Shown here: positions 1 to 8,520 of the stretch, in pieces
Layout: each line of letters starts with the position of its first letter
How positions within the stretch are numbered: the stretch's first letter is position 1
DNA from: JAIQFL01 sp035295745
Lineage (GTDB): Bacteria > Acidobacteriota > Terriglobia > Bryobacterales > Bryobacteraceae
DNA length: 64,000 nucleotides
Reading direction: 5' to 3'
NCBI GenBank assembly: GCA_035295745.1
Contig: DATGIL010000033.1
Coordinates: 1-64,000 of the forward strand
Position numbers and translations under genes: made by a program
The notes under the pieces: model-generated
Databases searched by the model: none
Told to the model about the DNA's origin: nothing
Seen by the model: the letters and a program-made list of their open reading frames with translations, nothing else

Positions 1-1368
1 TGAATTCTTCTGAGGGAGATTCGCGGACGAGGAGAGCCCGCTGGCGTAAACGCGCCCGTTACCCACAGCCAGACCTTCCAAAACGTCATGCTGGTTTCCA
101 CCGACGTAGGATCCATAACAAAGCCTCGAGCCGTTCGTCGAGAACGCTACAACAAATCCGTCGAAATCGCCGCCGCCGTAGACCGGTTGGGCAGCATTGA
201 GGGTGGGAAGATCGAGTGAACTTGTCATTCCAGTGAGCCATACCCGGTCTGAGCTGTCCACCGCCACGCTTCCGCCGAGAAACTGATCCGAATTCGGTCT
301 AGATCCTCCATAGTATGTGGACCATAGAATCCTGCTGCCGTCCGCACTTAGTTTCGTCACGAAGGCATCCACCGGCCCATGTCGACTTGCTTGGAAGGCC
401 GAGGGGGTTGACGGGAAATCGCCAGACTCGGTCACACCGGAGACAATCGGGTTGCCGGTAGAGTCCACCGCAACAGAGTAGGCGCCGTCCATTTTGGACC
501 CGCCCAGCCAGGTAGAGAAAACCATTTCCCAGTCGGAAACGCGCAGCTTCACCAGGAACCCATCAATGGATCCGCCGAACCGGTTTTGGCGCGCGTTCTT
601 CACAGGAAAATCGGCGGATGCCGTGAAACCTGCGGCGAACAGATTTCCGGAGCGATCAATCGTCAAACCAGAAATGTGGTCCATCCCCGTGCCCCCGATC
701 AAGACGGTTTGCAGACTATCAGGATGGCCGGGGGTGAACCGCGCGACGAAGCCGTCCGGTCTGCCAGTAGGGCCAAGTTGCGCTCGTAGACCGGGGAAAT
801 CGCTCGACATCGTTACGCCTCCGATAAACACCGTTCCGTCCGACCCAACGGCCAGTCCGGTAGCCTCATCGTTCTTTGATCCGCCCAGTAATGTCGAATA
901 GACAATCTTTCCAGCACGGTCCAGCTTCAGCAGAAACACGTCACGATCCGGTCCTCCGAATCGACGTTGGACGGCGTCCGGTGTCGTGGGAAAATCGGCG
1001 GACCGAGTCGAGCCCAACACGTAGACGGACCCATCAGACGCCACCTCCACGTCACCCGCGCCGTCCCACGCACTTCCGCCGGTGCGCGTGATCCACGCTA
1101 CGCGGCCAGTGCGCGCCTCAAGCTTGACGACCACGGCGTCCATGTTGCCCGGCTGACGCGAAGCCTGTCCTGAAGACAAAGGTGGGAAGTCCGGAGAATC
1201 GGAGTGGCAGGCCAGGTACACGGCTCCGGCTGGATCCATGGCGATGCCGTCGCAATCGTCGGTTCCTGAGCCACCCAGGTATCCAAGGACGGTAAACTCC
1301 GGCGCTCCACCGGAGGCCGCTGCAAGCAGCGCCACACAAATCGTCAGGGTCACTCGCACCCGTTTCAT
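1..1368 (-). CDS. SBBP-repeat beta-propeller secreted protein (3' end beyond window)
   Basis: Reading the minus strand from ATG at 1368 gives an open frame through base 1, so about 456 residues are visible and the C-terminus lies outside the window. The N-terminus (MKRVRVTLTICVALLAAASG) is a signal peptide. The rest consists of repeats of the type YLGGSGTDDCDGIAMDPAG, YSTLLGGSKNDEATGLAVGS and YYGGSRPNSDQFLGGSVAVD, each followed by a segment ending near DFP. This is the SBBP repeat pattern, thought to fold as a beta-propeller and common in Solibacter. The protein should be exported. Its ligand is unknown, and a role in adhesion or surface binding would be a guess. It is divergent from the PEP-CTERM gene, with about 410 bp between them. 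Confidence 0.85.
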   Translation of the reverse strand, partial: MKRVRVTLTICVALLAAASGGAPEFTVLGYLGGSGTDDCDGIAMDPAGAVYLACHSDSPDFPPLSSGQASRQPGNMDAVVVKLEARTGRVAWITRTGGSAWDGAGDVEVASDGSVYVLGSTRSADFPTTPDAVQRRFGGPDRDVFLLKLDRAGKIVYSTLLGGSKNDEATGLAVGSDGTVFIGGVTMSSDFPGLRAQLGPTGRPDGFVARFTPGHPDSLQTVLIGGTGMDHISGLTIDRSGNLFAAGFTASADFPVKNARQNRFGGSIDGFLVKLRVSDWEMVFSTWLGGSKMDGAYSVAVDSTGNPIVSGVTESGDFPSTPSAFQASRHGPVDAFVTKLSADGSRILWSTYYGGSRPNSDQFLGGSVAVDSSDRVWLTGMTSSLDLPTLNAAQPVYGGGDFDGFVVAFSTNGSRLCYGSYVGGNQHDVLEGLAVGNGRVYASGLSSSANLPQKNS

Positions 1369-1782
1369 GTCGTCGCCCTGCTTACAACATAGCTCATACT
1401 CGGCAAATCGGGAGTTTCCATAATGTGGCGCCTTCCCGAATGTGTGTTGTCAGCCAACCGGAAGTTGGGAAATCGCCGGAGGCCATCACCCACGAGTAGT
1501 CGCGTATCGTTTACCGAATCCAGCTCCGGGTGTTTACCTTTGGCGGTGGACGTCAGAATTACCGGCCACATTATATGGTTCAAAATGGCCATTTTATGGT
1601 TCAAGTGACAGTTCGCCGCGTACACAAGCTTCATTCCTTGCTGCGCGACTAGAAAAGCACCGGCCGACTACAACTTCATCCGAGGGAGTCGCGGCCCAGC
1701 CCGCCGTGGGAACTGTGGCAAGGCGTCCGTCGTTCCCAGGTACACTTGGTATTCGAGACCGAACATGGAACAATAGGCAATC
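1369..1782. other. Divergent intergenic region without a supported gene
   Basis: These 414 bases separate the SBBP gene from the PEP-CTERM gene. Short open frames exist on both strands, but none has a ribosome site together with protein-like composition. The only ordered structure seen is the 21-bp-spaced repeat at 1574-1604. The promoters of both flanking genes should lie here. Confidence 0.5.
1574..1604. promoter_or_regulatory. Direct repeat plus palindrome, operator-like
   Basis: TATGGTTCAA occurs at 1574-1583 and again at 1595-1604, exactly 21 bp apart (two helical turns). A perfect 14-bp palindrome, AAAATGGCCATTTT, fills 1582-1595 between them. The arrangement suits a dimeric DNA-binding protein. 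It could instead be the terminal end of a decayed insertion sequence, since no regulator gene lies next to it. Confidence 0.4.
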
Positions 1783-2514
1783 TTGAAGAAATTCGCGACA
1801 AAACTCTTTTTCGCACTTGGCCTCTTGGGCACTACCGCGGCAGTTTCATCTGCCGGCGTCATTTACTCAACGGATGGCACCGCGACCCCTGGGTTCTTTC
1901 CGTTGAACGGAGCTGCCAGTACATCGTCAGTTTTTCATGCCTTCCAGTTCACAGTAGGAGCAGGTGATGGCGGAGCGCTGGACGAATTGGTAGTGGCCGG
2001 CCAGTCGAGCACTGGGTTTACGGAGACTTTCGATATTCTGAGCGACGACTCGGGCAGCATTGGTTCACTTCTCGATACGATTCCGGTAACGGTCACCGGC
2101 GACGGCGTCTCACGGTTGTACTCCGCAAGCCCGGCGACAAGCCTGACACTGGTTGCGGGAACCACGTATTGGCTTGAGGCGACATCGCCATCCGGTTCGG
2201 ATTCGTTTTTGTGGCTGGAAGCGGACCCAATTGTGAATACGACCGAATTCAGCAGCGCAAGAACCGGGACGTTCCCCGATCAACCATCGGAAGCATTTGC
2301 CTTGCTGGATGCGCCCGCGGCTTCTGGTGTTCCCGAGCCTGCCACCTGCCTGCTCTCGCTTTTCTGCATCCTCCCATTGGCCTACGCCAGGCCCGCTGGT
2401 CGCGCCGAAACGCCAAGCACGCCAGCGAATCGTACTTCGCGCCCGCGCGCCCGCGTTCTCTGTGAGCTGTCTATAAATGCTTTTGACGTGGACCGCGACT
2501 TGGGCGACACGTAG
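1783..2514 (+). CDS. PEP-CTERM sorting-domain protein
   Basis: The 243-residue product has a signal peptide (MKKFATKLFFALGLLGTTAAVSSA). Its secreted body is rich in Gly, Ser and Thr, and a choice-of-anchor-like part contains TYWLEATSPSGSDSFLWLEAD. Near residue 185 comes a PEP-CTERM signal, VPEPATCLLSLFCILPLAYAR: the PEP motif, a hydrophobic stretch and then Arg. In other bacteria this tail is processed by an exosortase; no exosortase gene is in the window. The start is TTG at 1783, because an in-frame TAG lies three codons upstream. About 35-40 polar residues follow the sorting signal, where such proteins normally end. Loss of the original stop or a late frameshift is possible. Confidence 0.75.
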   Translation: MKKFATKLFFALGLLGTTAAVSSAGVIYSTDGTATPGFFPLNGAASTSSVFHAFQFTVGAGDGGALDELVVAGQSSTGFTETFDILSDDSGSIGSLLDTIPVTVTGDGVSRLYSASPATSLTLVAGTTYWLEATSPSGSDSFLWLEADPIVNTTEFSSARTGTFPDQPSEAFALLDAPAASGVPEPATCLLSLFCILPLAYARPAGRAETPSTPANRTSRPRARVLCELSINAFDVDRDLGDT

Positions 2515-2582
2515 ACAGCCTGGAGGCTGCGCGGTTCTCTGAGCGCGGGATCCAACGAAAAGGACATCTCGGCGTGTGCACG

Positions 2583-3059
2583 TCAGCCTCGCCGAGCTGC
2601 CTCGATGGCGGCGACGTCGATCTTCTGCATCGTCATCATCGCCTCAAAGGCACGCTTTGCCTCACTGCCGCCAGCCGCAAGCGCATCGGTTAGGACGCGC
2701 GGGGTGATCTGCCAGGAGAGACCCCATCGGTCTTTGCACCAGCCGCACTGGCTTGCGGTCCCGCCGTTACCGATAATCGCGTTCCAGTAACGATCCGTCT
2801 CCTCCTGACTGTCCGTCGCGATCTGGAACGAAAAGGCCTCAGTGTGCTGGAACGCCGGTCCGCCGTTGAGACCGAGACAGGGAATGCCCAGAACCGTGAA
2901 CTCCACCGTGATCACATCGCCCTTATTGCCACCCGGATAGTCACCGGGAGCCTCGTGAACAGCGGTTACTTTGCTATCCGGAAAGGTGACTGCGTAGAAG
3001 CGCGCTGCTGCATGCGCGTCTTTGTCGAACCAGAGGCAGATCGTGTTCTTTGGCTTCAT
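2583..3059 (-). CDS. VOC-fold protein, PhnB/glyoxalase-like (PF06983 type)
   Basis: 158 residues. The sequence begins MKPKNTICLWFDKDAHAAARFYAVTFPDSKV and contains GIPCLGLNGGPAFQHTEAFSF and QCGWCKDRWGLSWQITP. These are the hallmarks of the family annotated as PhnB-like or '3-demethylubiquinone-9 3-methyltransferase' VOC proteins. The two betaalphabetabetabeta modules and the usual length are present. The true activity of this family is mostly unknown; members are often found as stress- or resistance-associated dioxygenase-like proteins, and the methyltransferase label should not be taken literally. It appears monocistronic. Only remnants of the phoD duplication lie downstream of its start. Confidence 0.85.
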   Translation of the reverse strand: MKPKNTICLWFDKDAHAAARFYAVTFPDSKVTAVHEAPGDYPGGNKGDVITVEFTVLGIPCLGLNGGPAFQHTEAFSFQIATDSQEETDRYWNAIIGNGGTASQCGWCKDRWGLSWQITPRVLTDALAAGGSEAKRAFEAMMTMQKIDVAAIEAARRG

Positions 3060-3322
3060 CGTCGTGTGCTCCTTGTGCTCGAATGGGGCCGAAGGCCGCA
3101 GTCTTTGCGTCGATCCGTATCCGTTGACCCACCGATTTCACCTGCTGATCTGCTGGGCCGACGTCTCCAACTGTTCACCACCCGTCCGGCACTTCTAAAT
3201 CATATCGCCGGCAGGATCGACTTCGAGGTCCGAAGGTATGGCAGGCTGGTTGATGTTGGGGGACACGGCGATAAGCTCATTTCACGCCCAGTCGTCGAAC
3301 GATCTTGAACACTGCGGCCTGC

Positions 3323-3810
3323 ACGAGGGCGAAGGTGGACTGAATGCCCGTAATGCGATCCGGGTTCCGCGCAGCTTCCGTTCCCCCCTTCGGACAGCAA
3401 GCGCGGTCCCCACCGCACGCATAGCGGCGGGTGCAATCATCGCCTTGGAGCCATCTCAGATCGAAAGGCCGGGATCCCCCTCAATGACTTGCTGGCGCAG
3501 CAAAGGCCGCTCGCCCGCTTTCCAGAGCGATGCCGTGTGGACCACCCGGTAGCGAAGAGGACCGCCATCGGGGAGATCGCTGCGCGTGATCGGGCGTGGA
3601 ATGCAGAACTCGGTCCGCATTTCATCGCCGGTGAGCCGCACCGTCGCATATCCGTGACCACCCATGTCAACGAATTCAAGGTGCGGGGAAAGTTGCGGAT
3701 TCGACACGGTGTGAGCGCGCTTCAGGTCGAAACTCTTGGCGTATTCGAGGCACGAGCGGACGCCGTGCTTGAGGAGCATGTTGTAGGTCCATTCGGGCTT
3801 ACCCGCCGGC
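3323..3810. repeat. Direct repeat, copy 1 (3' end of phoD plus flank)
   Basis: This 488-bp segment matches 5824-6313 in the same orientation. By eye the coding part (3456-3810) is about 95% identical with one 3-base deletion, while the non-coding flank (3323-3455) is nearer 75-80%. It starts at ACGAGGGCGAAGGTGGACTG and ends at the GKPEW codons of phoD. Confidence 0.85.
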
Positions 3811-3869
3811 CCACCGAAACACAGGCAACCCCTCGACCGCCTCCCGAGAGCACTAACCTTTATCGGCAT
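3456..3869 (-). pseudogene. phoD 3'-terminal fragment
   Basis: This open frame encodes the last ~117 residues of a PhoD-like protein (GKPEWTYNMLLKHGVRSC through VIEGDPGLSI), nearly identical to the C-terminus of the intact gene at 5956-8016. Differences seen are seven residue changes, including one in-frame lost Val (MRTEFCIP instead of MRTEFVCIP). Upstream of GKPEW, similarity stops abruptly near 3810, so the metal-binding catalytic part is missing. An ATG at 3869 could give a 137-residue chimera with about 20 unrelated residues in front, but nothing suggests that it is expressed. The frame has stayed open, which means either a recent event or weak selection. Confidence 0.8.
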
Positions 3870-3896
3870 TGAGGAGCGTACACTCTCATATAGAAT
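3869..3896 (+). promoter_or_regulatory. Candidate sigma-70 promoter for the 3940 gene
   Basis: TTGAGG at 3869-3874 and TAGAAT at 3891-3896 are separated by 16 bp, about 44 bp upstream of the ATG at 3940. These match the -35 and -10 consensus at 4/6 and 5/6 positions. No experimental support. Confidence 0.35.
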
Positions 3897-3939
3897 AGAC
3901 GGTGAACGCGCAGGCCCAGGAATTGACGAAGCGCCGACT

Positions 3940-5292
3940 ATGTCGCTGACTAATCCGGTGCAGGCACCTCGGACGAATCCATTCTGGTTTCTTTTCGGAA
4001 AGCCTCGAAATGCCGCGGAATGGATCTGGCTTGCGACAGGCTTCGGAGCACCCCTGGCGGCTCTGGCGGAGTATGACGGCCATTTCGGCCAAGGTAGTGT
4101 TCCCGATCTTCGGCCGATCATTGGGATGATGTTTGCGTGCGCCTTGGCAGGTGTCCTGGGTATTGCGGGCTTTACCTTTCGTGGTCGAGGCTCACTGTCC
4201 ATGATCCTGGCGAGTGCCGCCATATTCCAATACTCACAGCGGGAACGCGATTACGATCAGGGACCCATTCTTTGGGGAGATGGGGATGTCATGCATATTG
4301 CTGCGCTGGGCAATGGCAGCCTCCTTTTGTTCAGCCCGCAATGCGTGGCTTTGTTGGATCGCAACGGGACGCCCATCCCTGATCTGCAAATGCTCGTGGA
4401 CGCTCGTCCATTGCAGCTTAGCGACGGCCGCGTCGTGGCTATATTGGCTGGGAATTCCACGACGTTTGCTGTGATCGACGCAGTGGGACATGCCTGGTAC
4501 CGGCAAGACGAGCCCAGCGTCTATGAACCACTGGCGGCCTCCGCGGCCGCGAATGGCTCCGTGCTCATAGCATGGAATGACTCGTCGGCGCCAGGATCCA
4601 GAGTCGTAGTCTTCTCGTATTCTCGGGCCGGCGCCCGAGCACACGTCGATGTGGGGCCCTTGAGTCCCGTTAGAATCCTTCGTCCGCCCGCCGAGGCCAA
4701 AACAACGTTAGCTCCCTTGCAGGCGGTTTTGTTTTCGGATGGCTCCGCCGCCGTGTATTGGGCCTCCAATAGCTTGGTTTGGTATGCGCCCGACGGCAGC
4801 ATTCGTCGCGAGGGTGTCCAACCATTCAACTCCACCTGCAAAGGAAACATCTCCATCGCGCGCGATGGCACGCATGCGTATGTAACCGCCGGCGGCGCCA
4901 GGTGTAAATTCGAAATCCTACGGCTCGATTCTACGGGAACGCCTGATCCGGCTTTCGCACCCGACCGTGCGACTTTCAGGGCCCTTGGAATCCCTGTCGA
5001 GGAGCCCGTCCATGTCCTCGATATTCCAGACAATGGCTTCGTGGCATGGAACTATCACCGGGCGCTCCACTTCGATTCCTCCGGCCGGCGCGATTCGAAC
5101 TTCGAAATACGGACCGAAGACTACCACGGCATCGGGGAGATGGTTTGGACCGGCGACCGGTTGACCATAACCTCGGGGGACTCTCTGCGGCGGTTCCTGC
5201 CCAATGGCAGCGAAGACCGATCATTTCGAGTTCCTTTGCTAGAGACGCGGTCTCACAAAGGGAGGGTCACATCCACGCTTCGTGGAAGATAG
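3940..5292 (+). CDS. Membrane-anchored protein with delta-60-like repeats, function unknown
   Basis: 450 residues, not assignable to a named function. The N-terminal part has two or three hydrophobic segments (around EWIWLATGFGAPLAALA, IIGMMFACALAGVLGIAGFTF and LSMILASAAIFQY). A long periplasmic or extracellular domain follows. It contains units ending in RLDSTGTPDPAFAP, HFDSSGRRDSNFEI and RFLPNGSEDRSFRV, which resemble delta-60 repeats (L-D-x-x-G-x-D-x-x-F) and suggest a propeller-like fold. ATG 3940 is the first good start; its ribosome site is weak. The gene sits alone between the two copies of the phoD-end repeat, and recombination between those copies would delete it. Confidence 0.6.
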   Translation: MSLTNPVQAPRTNPFWFLFGKPRNAAEWIWLATGFGAPLAALAEYDGHFGQGSVPDLRPIIGMMFACALAGVLGIAGFTFRGRGSLSMILASAAIFQYSQRERDYDQGPILWGDGDVMHIAALGNGSLLLFSPQCVALLDRNGTPIPDLQMLVDARPLQLSDGRVVAILAGNSTTFAVIDAVGHAWYRQDEPSVYEPLAASAAANGSVLIAWNDSSAPGSRVVVFSYSRAGARAHVDVGPLSPVRILRPPAEAKTTLAPLQAVLFSDGSAAVYWASNSLVWYAPDGSIRREGVQPFNSTCKGNISIARDGTHAYVTAGGARCKFEILRLDSTGTPDPAFAPDRATFRALGIPVEEPVHVLDIPDNGFVAWNYHRALHFDSSGRRDSNFEIRTEDYHGIGEMVWTGDRLTITSGDSLRRFLPNGSEDRSFRVPLLETRSHKGRVTSTLRGR

Positions 5293-5823
5293 GTGCTCCG
5301 TCATGAGGGCCGACGAGATAATCCTGGAAATCCGGATCAGCGATGTGCTTGCTTTGGTTCTGGTGGGATCAAGGAGACGGCAGCACGACATTCTGGGGAA
5401 TCGCTTTCGACGCCTGTGGGTGGTCGGTAACACGGAAGTGAACCTCTCCGGGGGCGGCCAAAACCATCCCGCTCCAAGTCGGAGAGAAAGAAGGCCTATT
5501 ATTTTCTGGGATTCTGATGCTGATGCTTGAAGAGCGGAACCATGGGAGATGGAGGGCTGCCGTTCGGCGGCCTTTGGGGCTTAACAGCCTCGGCCTCGGC
5601 CGGAACGCTTCCGTCAATGGGAATTAACAGGCTGTGTGGCTTCGCGCTGACAATCCAGTACGGAACTAAACGACGTGAACCGAGTCGGATGGATCTCGCG
5701 GCTCGGGGTGTCCTCCAGCGCTCCGCGGACTTCCCACCCGGTCAGAGGTGATCGCATGGGCCACGAATTTCCGTATAGCTAGCGGAAAGGCGAATTCGGG
5801 AAACATAAGGAGAAGAAGCATCA
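5293..5823. other. Intergenic region without a recognisable gene
   Basis: About 530 bases follow the delta-60-like gene. Short frames on both strands have no clear start site or family resemblance. A minus-strand stretch around 5300-5540 has patches of protein-like sequence broken by stops (for example EVHFRVTDH and FQDYLVGPHDGAPIFHE), which could be a decayed gene. Confidence 0.4.
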
Positions 5824-6313
5824 ACGAGGGCGAAGGTGGACTGAATAGCCCTAATGCAAGCTTGACTGGAGTTCAGCTTCCGCTCCCCTTCAAACAGCCG
5901 GCGCGGTCCCACCACAAGCATGGCGGCGGGCGCAATCATCACCCCTGGAGCCATCTCAGATCGAAAGGCCGGGATCGCCCTCAATGACTTTCTGGCGCAG
6001 CAAAGGCCGCTCGCCCGCTTTCCAGAGCGATGCCGTGTGGACCACCCGGTAGCGAAGAGGACCGCCATCGGGACGATCGCTGCGCGTGATCGGGCGCGGA
6101 ATGCAGACGAACTCGGTCCGCATTTCATCGCTGGTGAGCCGCACCGTCGCATAGCCGTGACCGCCCAGATCCACGAATTCAAGGTGCGGGGAAAGTTTCG
6201 GATTGGAAACGGCGTGAGCGCGCTTCAGGTCGAAACTCTTGGCGTATTCGAGGCACGAGCGGACGCCGTGCTTGAGGAGCATGTTGTAGGTCCATTCGGG
6301 CTTACCCTCCGGC
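5824..6313. repeat. Direct repeat, copy 2 (within intact phoD and its 3' flank)
   Basis: This is the counterpart of 3323-3810. It covers the last ~120 codons of phoD and about 130 bp beyond its stop codon. The repeats lie 2.5 kb apart in direct orientation. Confidence 0.85.
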
Positions 6314-8016
6314 CGGTCGGCCAGGAACAGCGAACGGAGCGGATGGTCCTTGGGAAGACGGTGCTCAAAAGCCTCCATCGTCCCAGGGCTGGCCAGCGAG
6401 GCGCCGACGAAACTGATCCCGACGGGCTCGAACGGGGCGGGCGGCAATCGGGAGGCGGCATAGCCGGCCCAAAAGCTGTGGCGGTCGCCCGAGACGATCG
6501 CGAACCCGGTGATCTTCGCATCACGGACGAGGTCATAGATTTCGCCGCGCTCGTGGTAGGCGCTGCCATAATCGCCGCTGCCGATCTGCGCGAAGGTGTC
6601 GGCCGGCCACTTCTGCTGAGTCAGTCCATCGGGAAGGTTCTGGGGGTCGGCCCGCGAATCGAGGGCGCCCTGCGAATTGCCCCAGATCTTCCAGGTTGCT
6701 CCGGACCGGCGCAACTGGTCCATGAACCATTGCTTCTGACGGGTCCCGAGTATCGTGTGCGGCGGTGAATCTTTTCGAGGGTTCGGAATGCTGACGCCGC
6801 CAAAGCTGAGTTCGGCGGGCGGTCTGCCGCCGTTGCAGGTGCGGCCGGCATCGAGCGCGATCATCGCGGGTTCCGAGAACATCCCGTTGAAAGCCGGATC
6901 GTAGATCTTGTCGACGCCCTCCGCATCGGTCGGGTCGTCGCCGCAGAAGCTGTGCTGGTCGGTGAGAATCAGATCGAGGTGCCGGCCGTAGCGAAACGAC
7001 CGATAGCCGATCAGGCTGTTGATGGCCTTCAGATTGTTGGGTTCGATCCCGAGGCCACTGTCGTCCCACTGTTCGATCGGCACATTTTTCACCGCCACCG
7101 CGCCGAACGTATCGAGCGATCCGCTGGGCGCCTTCACGCGTGCGGGAACATATTCGAACCATGCCTGGTTGGCGGCGACCTTGACAGTCTGGCCCGGCTG
7201 CGGAGGGCCTCCTGCCTGGACGATACTCTGCCGGCCCTGCCACGAGAATTCGTGATTGTCCCACATAGAGACGAACGGCCAACGCGCTCGCGCGTCTTGC
7301 AGGTCGGGATCGGCCAGGTAGCCCTTGTAGACCGCGCGATAGCCCTCGACCGTTAGCGGGTAGTGGAAGTTGCTGCTTTTGCCGCCATCGGGAATCCGGC
7401 AGACTTCGTAGATCGTGCGGTCGTACCGCGTCGCCACCTCGTCCGGATATTCGACGACCTCATAAATGAAATCACCTAGGTGGAGAACGAAACCGAGTTG
7501 ATCGGCGGGCGCCGCGCGCTCATCCTCAAAGATCATCCGGCGATAGCCGTTGAGCTTGCCTTCATTCACGCTCTGGCAACTGACAAAGGCGAAATTGACC
7601 GGCCGTGGATCGTTCGCCGGCGGCGCGGTGATGGTCCGGCCGATGCGGCTGCCGTTCCCCTCTCCATCGGCGAAGCGGTACCAGTAGACGCGCGCAGGCT
7701 TGAGATGGCCGACCAGCACGCGCGTCGTCCAATCCGATTCCGCTGAGACCGGCGCGGACGCCTTCGCGACGACCCGCCGGAACGCATCATCCTCGGCAAC
7801 CTCCACCGTGAGCACGCGCCGGCCGCCCGACTCGAACGGCCGCCGGGTCCAGAGGATCACGCTGCTGGGATCGGGATCGCCGGATGCGACGCCCTCCGGA
7901 TACAGGTCACGCCGCTCATGCCAGCCGGTGGTTGAGGCTCGAGCCGATCCGCCCCACGCCAGCGAGGCTCCCATCCCCGCGGCCAATTGAACGAACTCGC
8001 GTCGATTGAGCGTCAT
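5956..8016 (-). CDS. phoD: Alkaline phosphatase D (PhoD family), Tat-exported
   Basis: 686 residues. The N-terminus LNRREFVQLAAGMGASLAWGG carries a twin-arginine export signal, so the enzyme should fold in the cytoplasm and act in the periplasm or outside the cell as a phosphodiesterase/phosphomonoesterase. PhoD landmarks include the N-terminal domain (YPEGVASGDPDPSSVILWTR), FVSCQSVNEGK, HLGDFIYEVVEYP (about residue 180), MWDNHEFSWQG (about 253) and SGDRHSFWAGY (about 509). These contain the Asp, Asn and His residues that bind the metals. It is longer than typical PhoD (about 520-580), mainly through inserts and a C-terminal tail. The ribosome site GAAGGGGA precedes ATG 8016. Its 3' end is duplicated at 3456-3810. 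Confidence 0.93.
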   Translation of the reverse strand: MTLNRREFVQLAAGMGASLAWGGSARASTTGWHERRDLYPEGVASGDPDPSSVILWTRRPFESGGRRVLTVEVAEDDAFRRVVAKASAPVSAESDWTTRVLVGHLKPARVYWYRFADGEGNGSRIGRTITAPPANDPRPVNFAFVSCQSVNEGKLNGYRRMIFEDERAAPADQLGFVLHLGDFIYEVVEYPDEVATRYDRTIYEVCRIPDGGKSSNFHYPLTVEGYRAVYKGYLADPDLQDARARWPFVSMWDNHEFSWQGRQSIVQAGGPPQPGQTVKVAANQAWFEYVPARVKAPSGSLDTFGAVAVKNVPIEQWDDSGLGIEPNNLKAINSLIGYRSFRYGRHLDLILTDQHSFCGDDPTDAEGVDKIYDPAFNGMFSEPAMIALDAGRTCNGGRPPAELSFGGVSIPNPRKDSPPHTILGTRQKQWFMDQLRRSGATWKIWGNSQGALDSRADPQNLPDGLTQQKWPADTFAQIGSGDYGSAYHERGEIYDLVRDAKITGFAIVSGDRHSFWAGYAASRLPPAPFEPVGISFVGASLASPGTMEAFEHRLPKDHPLRSLFLADRPEGKPEWTYNMLLKHGVRSCLEYAKSFDLKRAHAVSNPKLSPHLEFVDLGGHGYATVRLTSDEMRTEFVCIPRPITRSDRPDGGPLRYRVVHTASLWKAGERPLLRQKVIEGDPGLSI

Positions 8017-8520
8017 CGTCTATCCCCTTCGCAGTCTCTCCGCATGCCAAGCAACGGGGTCGGGCATGAACGTCGAGCTGAAACAATATAATAGACGTGG
8101 TCATACCCGGCTGGTAACGCACTGAAAGCGCGATGCCCGCCGAGGCTGCACGGCGCTTCCAGGCAATTCGGGTTTCTCGACGAACCGATCGGAGTCGCCG
8201 ATATCCACAGGGGAAAGCGCCATTAGGGCTGGCGAAAGTAGACTGAATGCGTGGCGACTTCACCTATTTCGATCCAACCGGCAAGGTAGTCCTGGCCTCT
8301 TAAGCGGAAAACCGCGGGCAGAACTACAAGGCGCCGAAATATATTTTGGGGATGCCAGAATCCAAAGCCTATGGACGCCTCGGTCACACAGTTGTTGAAG
8401 GCATCCGAAATCGTAGCGGCGACCGCCGAACCGGTCAACTTCTGGCGTGACACGCCGGCACGCATTAGGGCAATCACGAGGCCGGCGACTTTCCGCTTAT
8501 ATGAAAGCCGGATTCGCCCC
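8017..8520. other. Intergenic region upstream of phoD
   Basis: About 500 bases between the M1/permease stop and the phoD start. No gene is supported. A minus-strand frame (8223 to about 8465) has plausible composition but no clear ribosome site. At 8222-8250 a short stretch resembles the start of the phoD-end repeat, with both encoding a peptide IQSTFA on the minus strand. The phoD promoter should lie between 8030 and 8120, where an AT-rich stretch (ATATAATAGA, plus strand) occurs. Confidence 0.4.

Noticed and set aside
8223..8465. Possible small gene downstream of the M1/permease gene.
   Set aside because: No ribosome site or family resemblance; left as part of the intergenic entry.
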